The notes under the pieces were generated by a model, which was given only the letters and a program-made list of their open reading frames with translations, was not told the DNA's origin and ran no database searches. A stretch of DNA of 7,189 nt, taken from NCBI GenBank assembly GCA_001799195.1, contig MGSU01000225.1:1-7189 (forward strand), written 5' to 3'. The DNA comes from Deltaproteobacteria bacterium RIFOXYA12_FULL_61_11. GTDB taxonomy: Bacteria; Bdellovibrionota_F; JAHFAK01; YA12-FULL-61-11. Made by a program: the position numbers and the translations under genes. Of the stretch, positions 6,737 to 7,189 are shown one piece after another (positions within the stretch are counted from its first letter, which is position 1; every line of letters begins with the position of its first letter).

Positions 6737-7189
6737 CCAGGCAGCAAAGGCCCGCCTGACCTTCTTCGGGACCATGACCGCCAGCCTCTCGCACGAGCTC
6801 AAGAACGTACTGGCAACGATCAACGAATTCGCGGGGTTGCTTGAGGATCTCAGTGTGGGCGGCGATCCGGCAGCCCCACCCCTGCCCGCCTCCAAGGTCC
6901 ATTCCATCAGCACGCGCGTCCTCAACCAGATCAAGAGGGGAGAAGCGCTCGTGAAACGGCTCAACCGCTTCGCCCACAGCACCGATGACCGCAACGGACC
7001 CATCGAGTTGAACCCCCTCCTGGGAGATTTCTGCGACCTCGGTGATCGCTTCGTCCGGCTGGCCCAGGCAACCCTCACGCGTTCCTTCCCCCCGGAGGAG
7101 CACCTGCTCGAGCTCGATCCCTTCGCGCTGCTCCAAGTGCTCTTTCAAGCTCTCCGCCTCGCCCTCGACGAGCTCGGCCCCGATCGCCG
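6729..7189 (+). CDS. Soluble histidine-kinase-like protein with degenerate N box (3' end beyond window)
   Basis: 153 codons are visible, running off the right edge. The protein starts MTDQAAKARL with no signal peptide or membrane helix. The dimerisation and phosphoacceptor helix begins almost at once: FFGTMTASLSHELKNVLATI with His22 in an SHELKN H box. A proline-rich loop (about 44-54) separates it from a second helix (VHSISTRVLNQIKRGEALVK, then RLNRFAHS) like the second helix of a HisKA hairpin. The start of the ATPase domain follows, but where kinases read QVLxNLxxNA, this protein reads QVLFQALRLAL (136-146), so the two Asn become Gln140 and Leu144. Catalysis may therefore be lost or altered, and a phosphotransfer or scaffold role is possible. 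The G1, F and G2 boxes lie beyond the window. It overlaps the preceding receiver gene by 8 bp (ATGACTGA), so the two are probably co-translated and may interact. Confidence 0.85.
   Translation, partial: MTDQAAKARLTFFGTMTASLSHELKNVLATINEFAGLLEDLSVGGDPAAPPLPASKVHSISTRVLNQIKRGEALVKRLNRFAHSTDDRNGPIELNPLLGDFCDLGDRFVRLAQATLTRSFPPEEHLLELDPFALLQVLFQALRLALDELGPDR

Overview
The window is GC-rich, and its genes use mostly G or C at third codon positions. It looks like a chromosomal segment from a Gram-negative bacterium. The style is that of Deltaproteobacteria or Myxococcota: a membrane kinase with a long extracytoplasmic sensor, stand-alone receivers, a cysteine-rich exported protein and a multidomain SulP transporter. 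That taxonomic guess is an inference and is weak. No rRNA, tRNA, mobile element, CRISPR array or convincing terminator is visible.

Layout. (1) Positions 1-515, minus strand: a small cysteine-rich exported protein that runs to the left edge and may end exactly there. (2) Positions 516-761: a divergent intergenic region, A+T-rich from about 526 to 640. It carries an imperfect 9-bp inverted repeat and a 12-bp tandem near-repeat just upstream of the rightward genes. (3) Positions 762-7189, plus strand: a tight run of five genes with gaps of 12 bp and 4 bp followed by two 8-bp overlaps. In order these are a SulP/SLC26-type anion transporter with a STAS domain and an extra degenerate receiver-like tail; a fusion of a cytidylate-kinase-like domain, a BON-like domain and a genuine receiver; a transmembrane sensor histidine kinase with a dCache-like sensor; a single-domain response regulator; and a second, soluble histidine-kinase-like protein cut by the right edge.

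How the genes may work together (inference). The membrane kinase could sense a ligand outside the cytoplasm and phosphorylate the two intact receivers. The soluble kinase-like protein, whose visible N box lacks the usual Asn residues, could act as a phosphotransfer or docking partner. The transporter's receiver-like tail next to its STAS domain offers a point where the relay might control anion uptake directly. No DNA-binding output domain is seen in any visible protein, so the output is more likely protein-protein or transport control than transcription. The least ordinary parts are the SulP-STAS-pseudoreceiver fusion, the nucleotide-kinase-like/BON/receiver fusion, and the degenerate terminal kinase.
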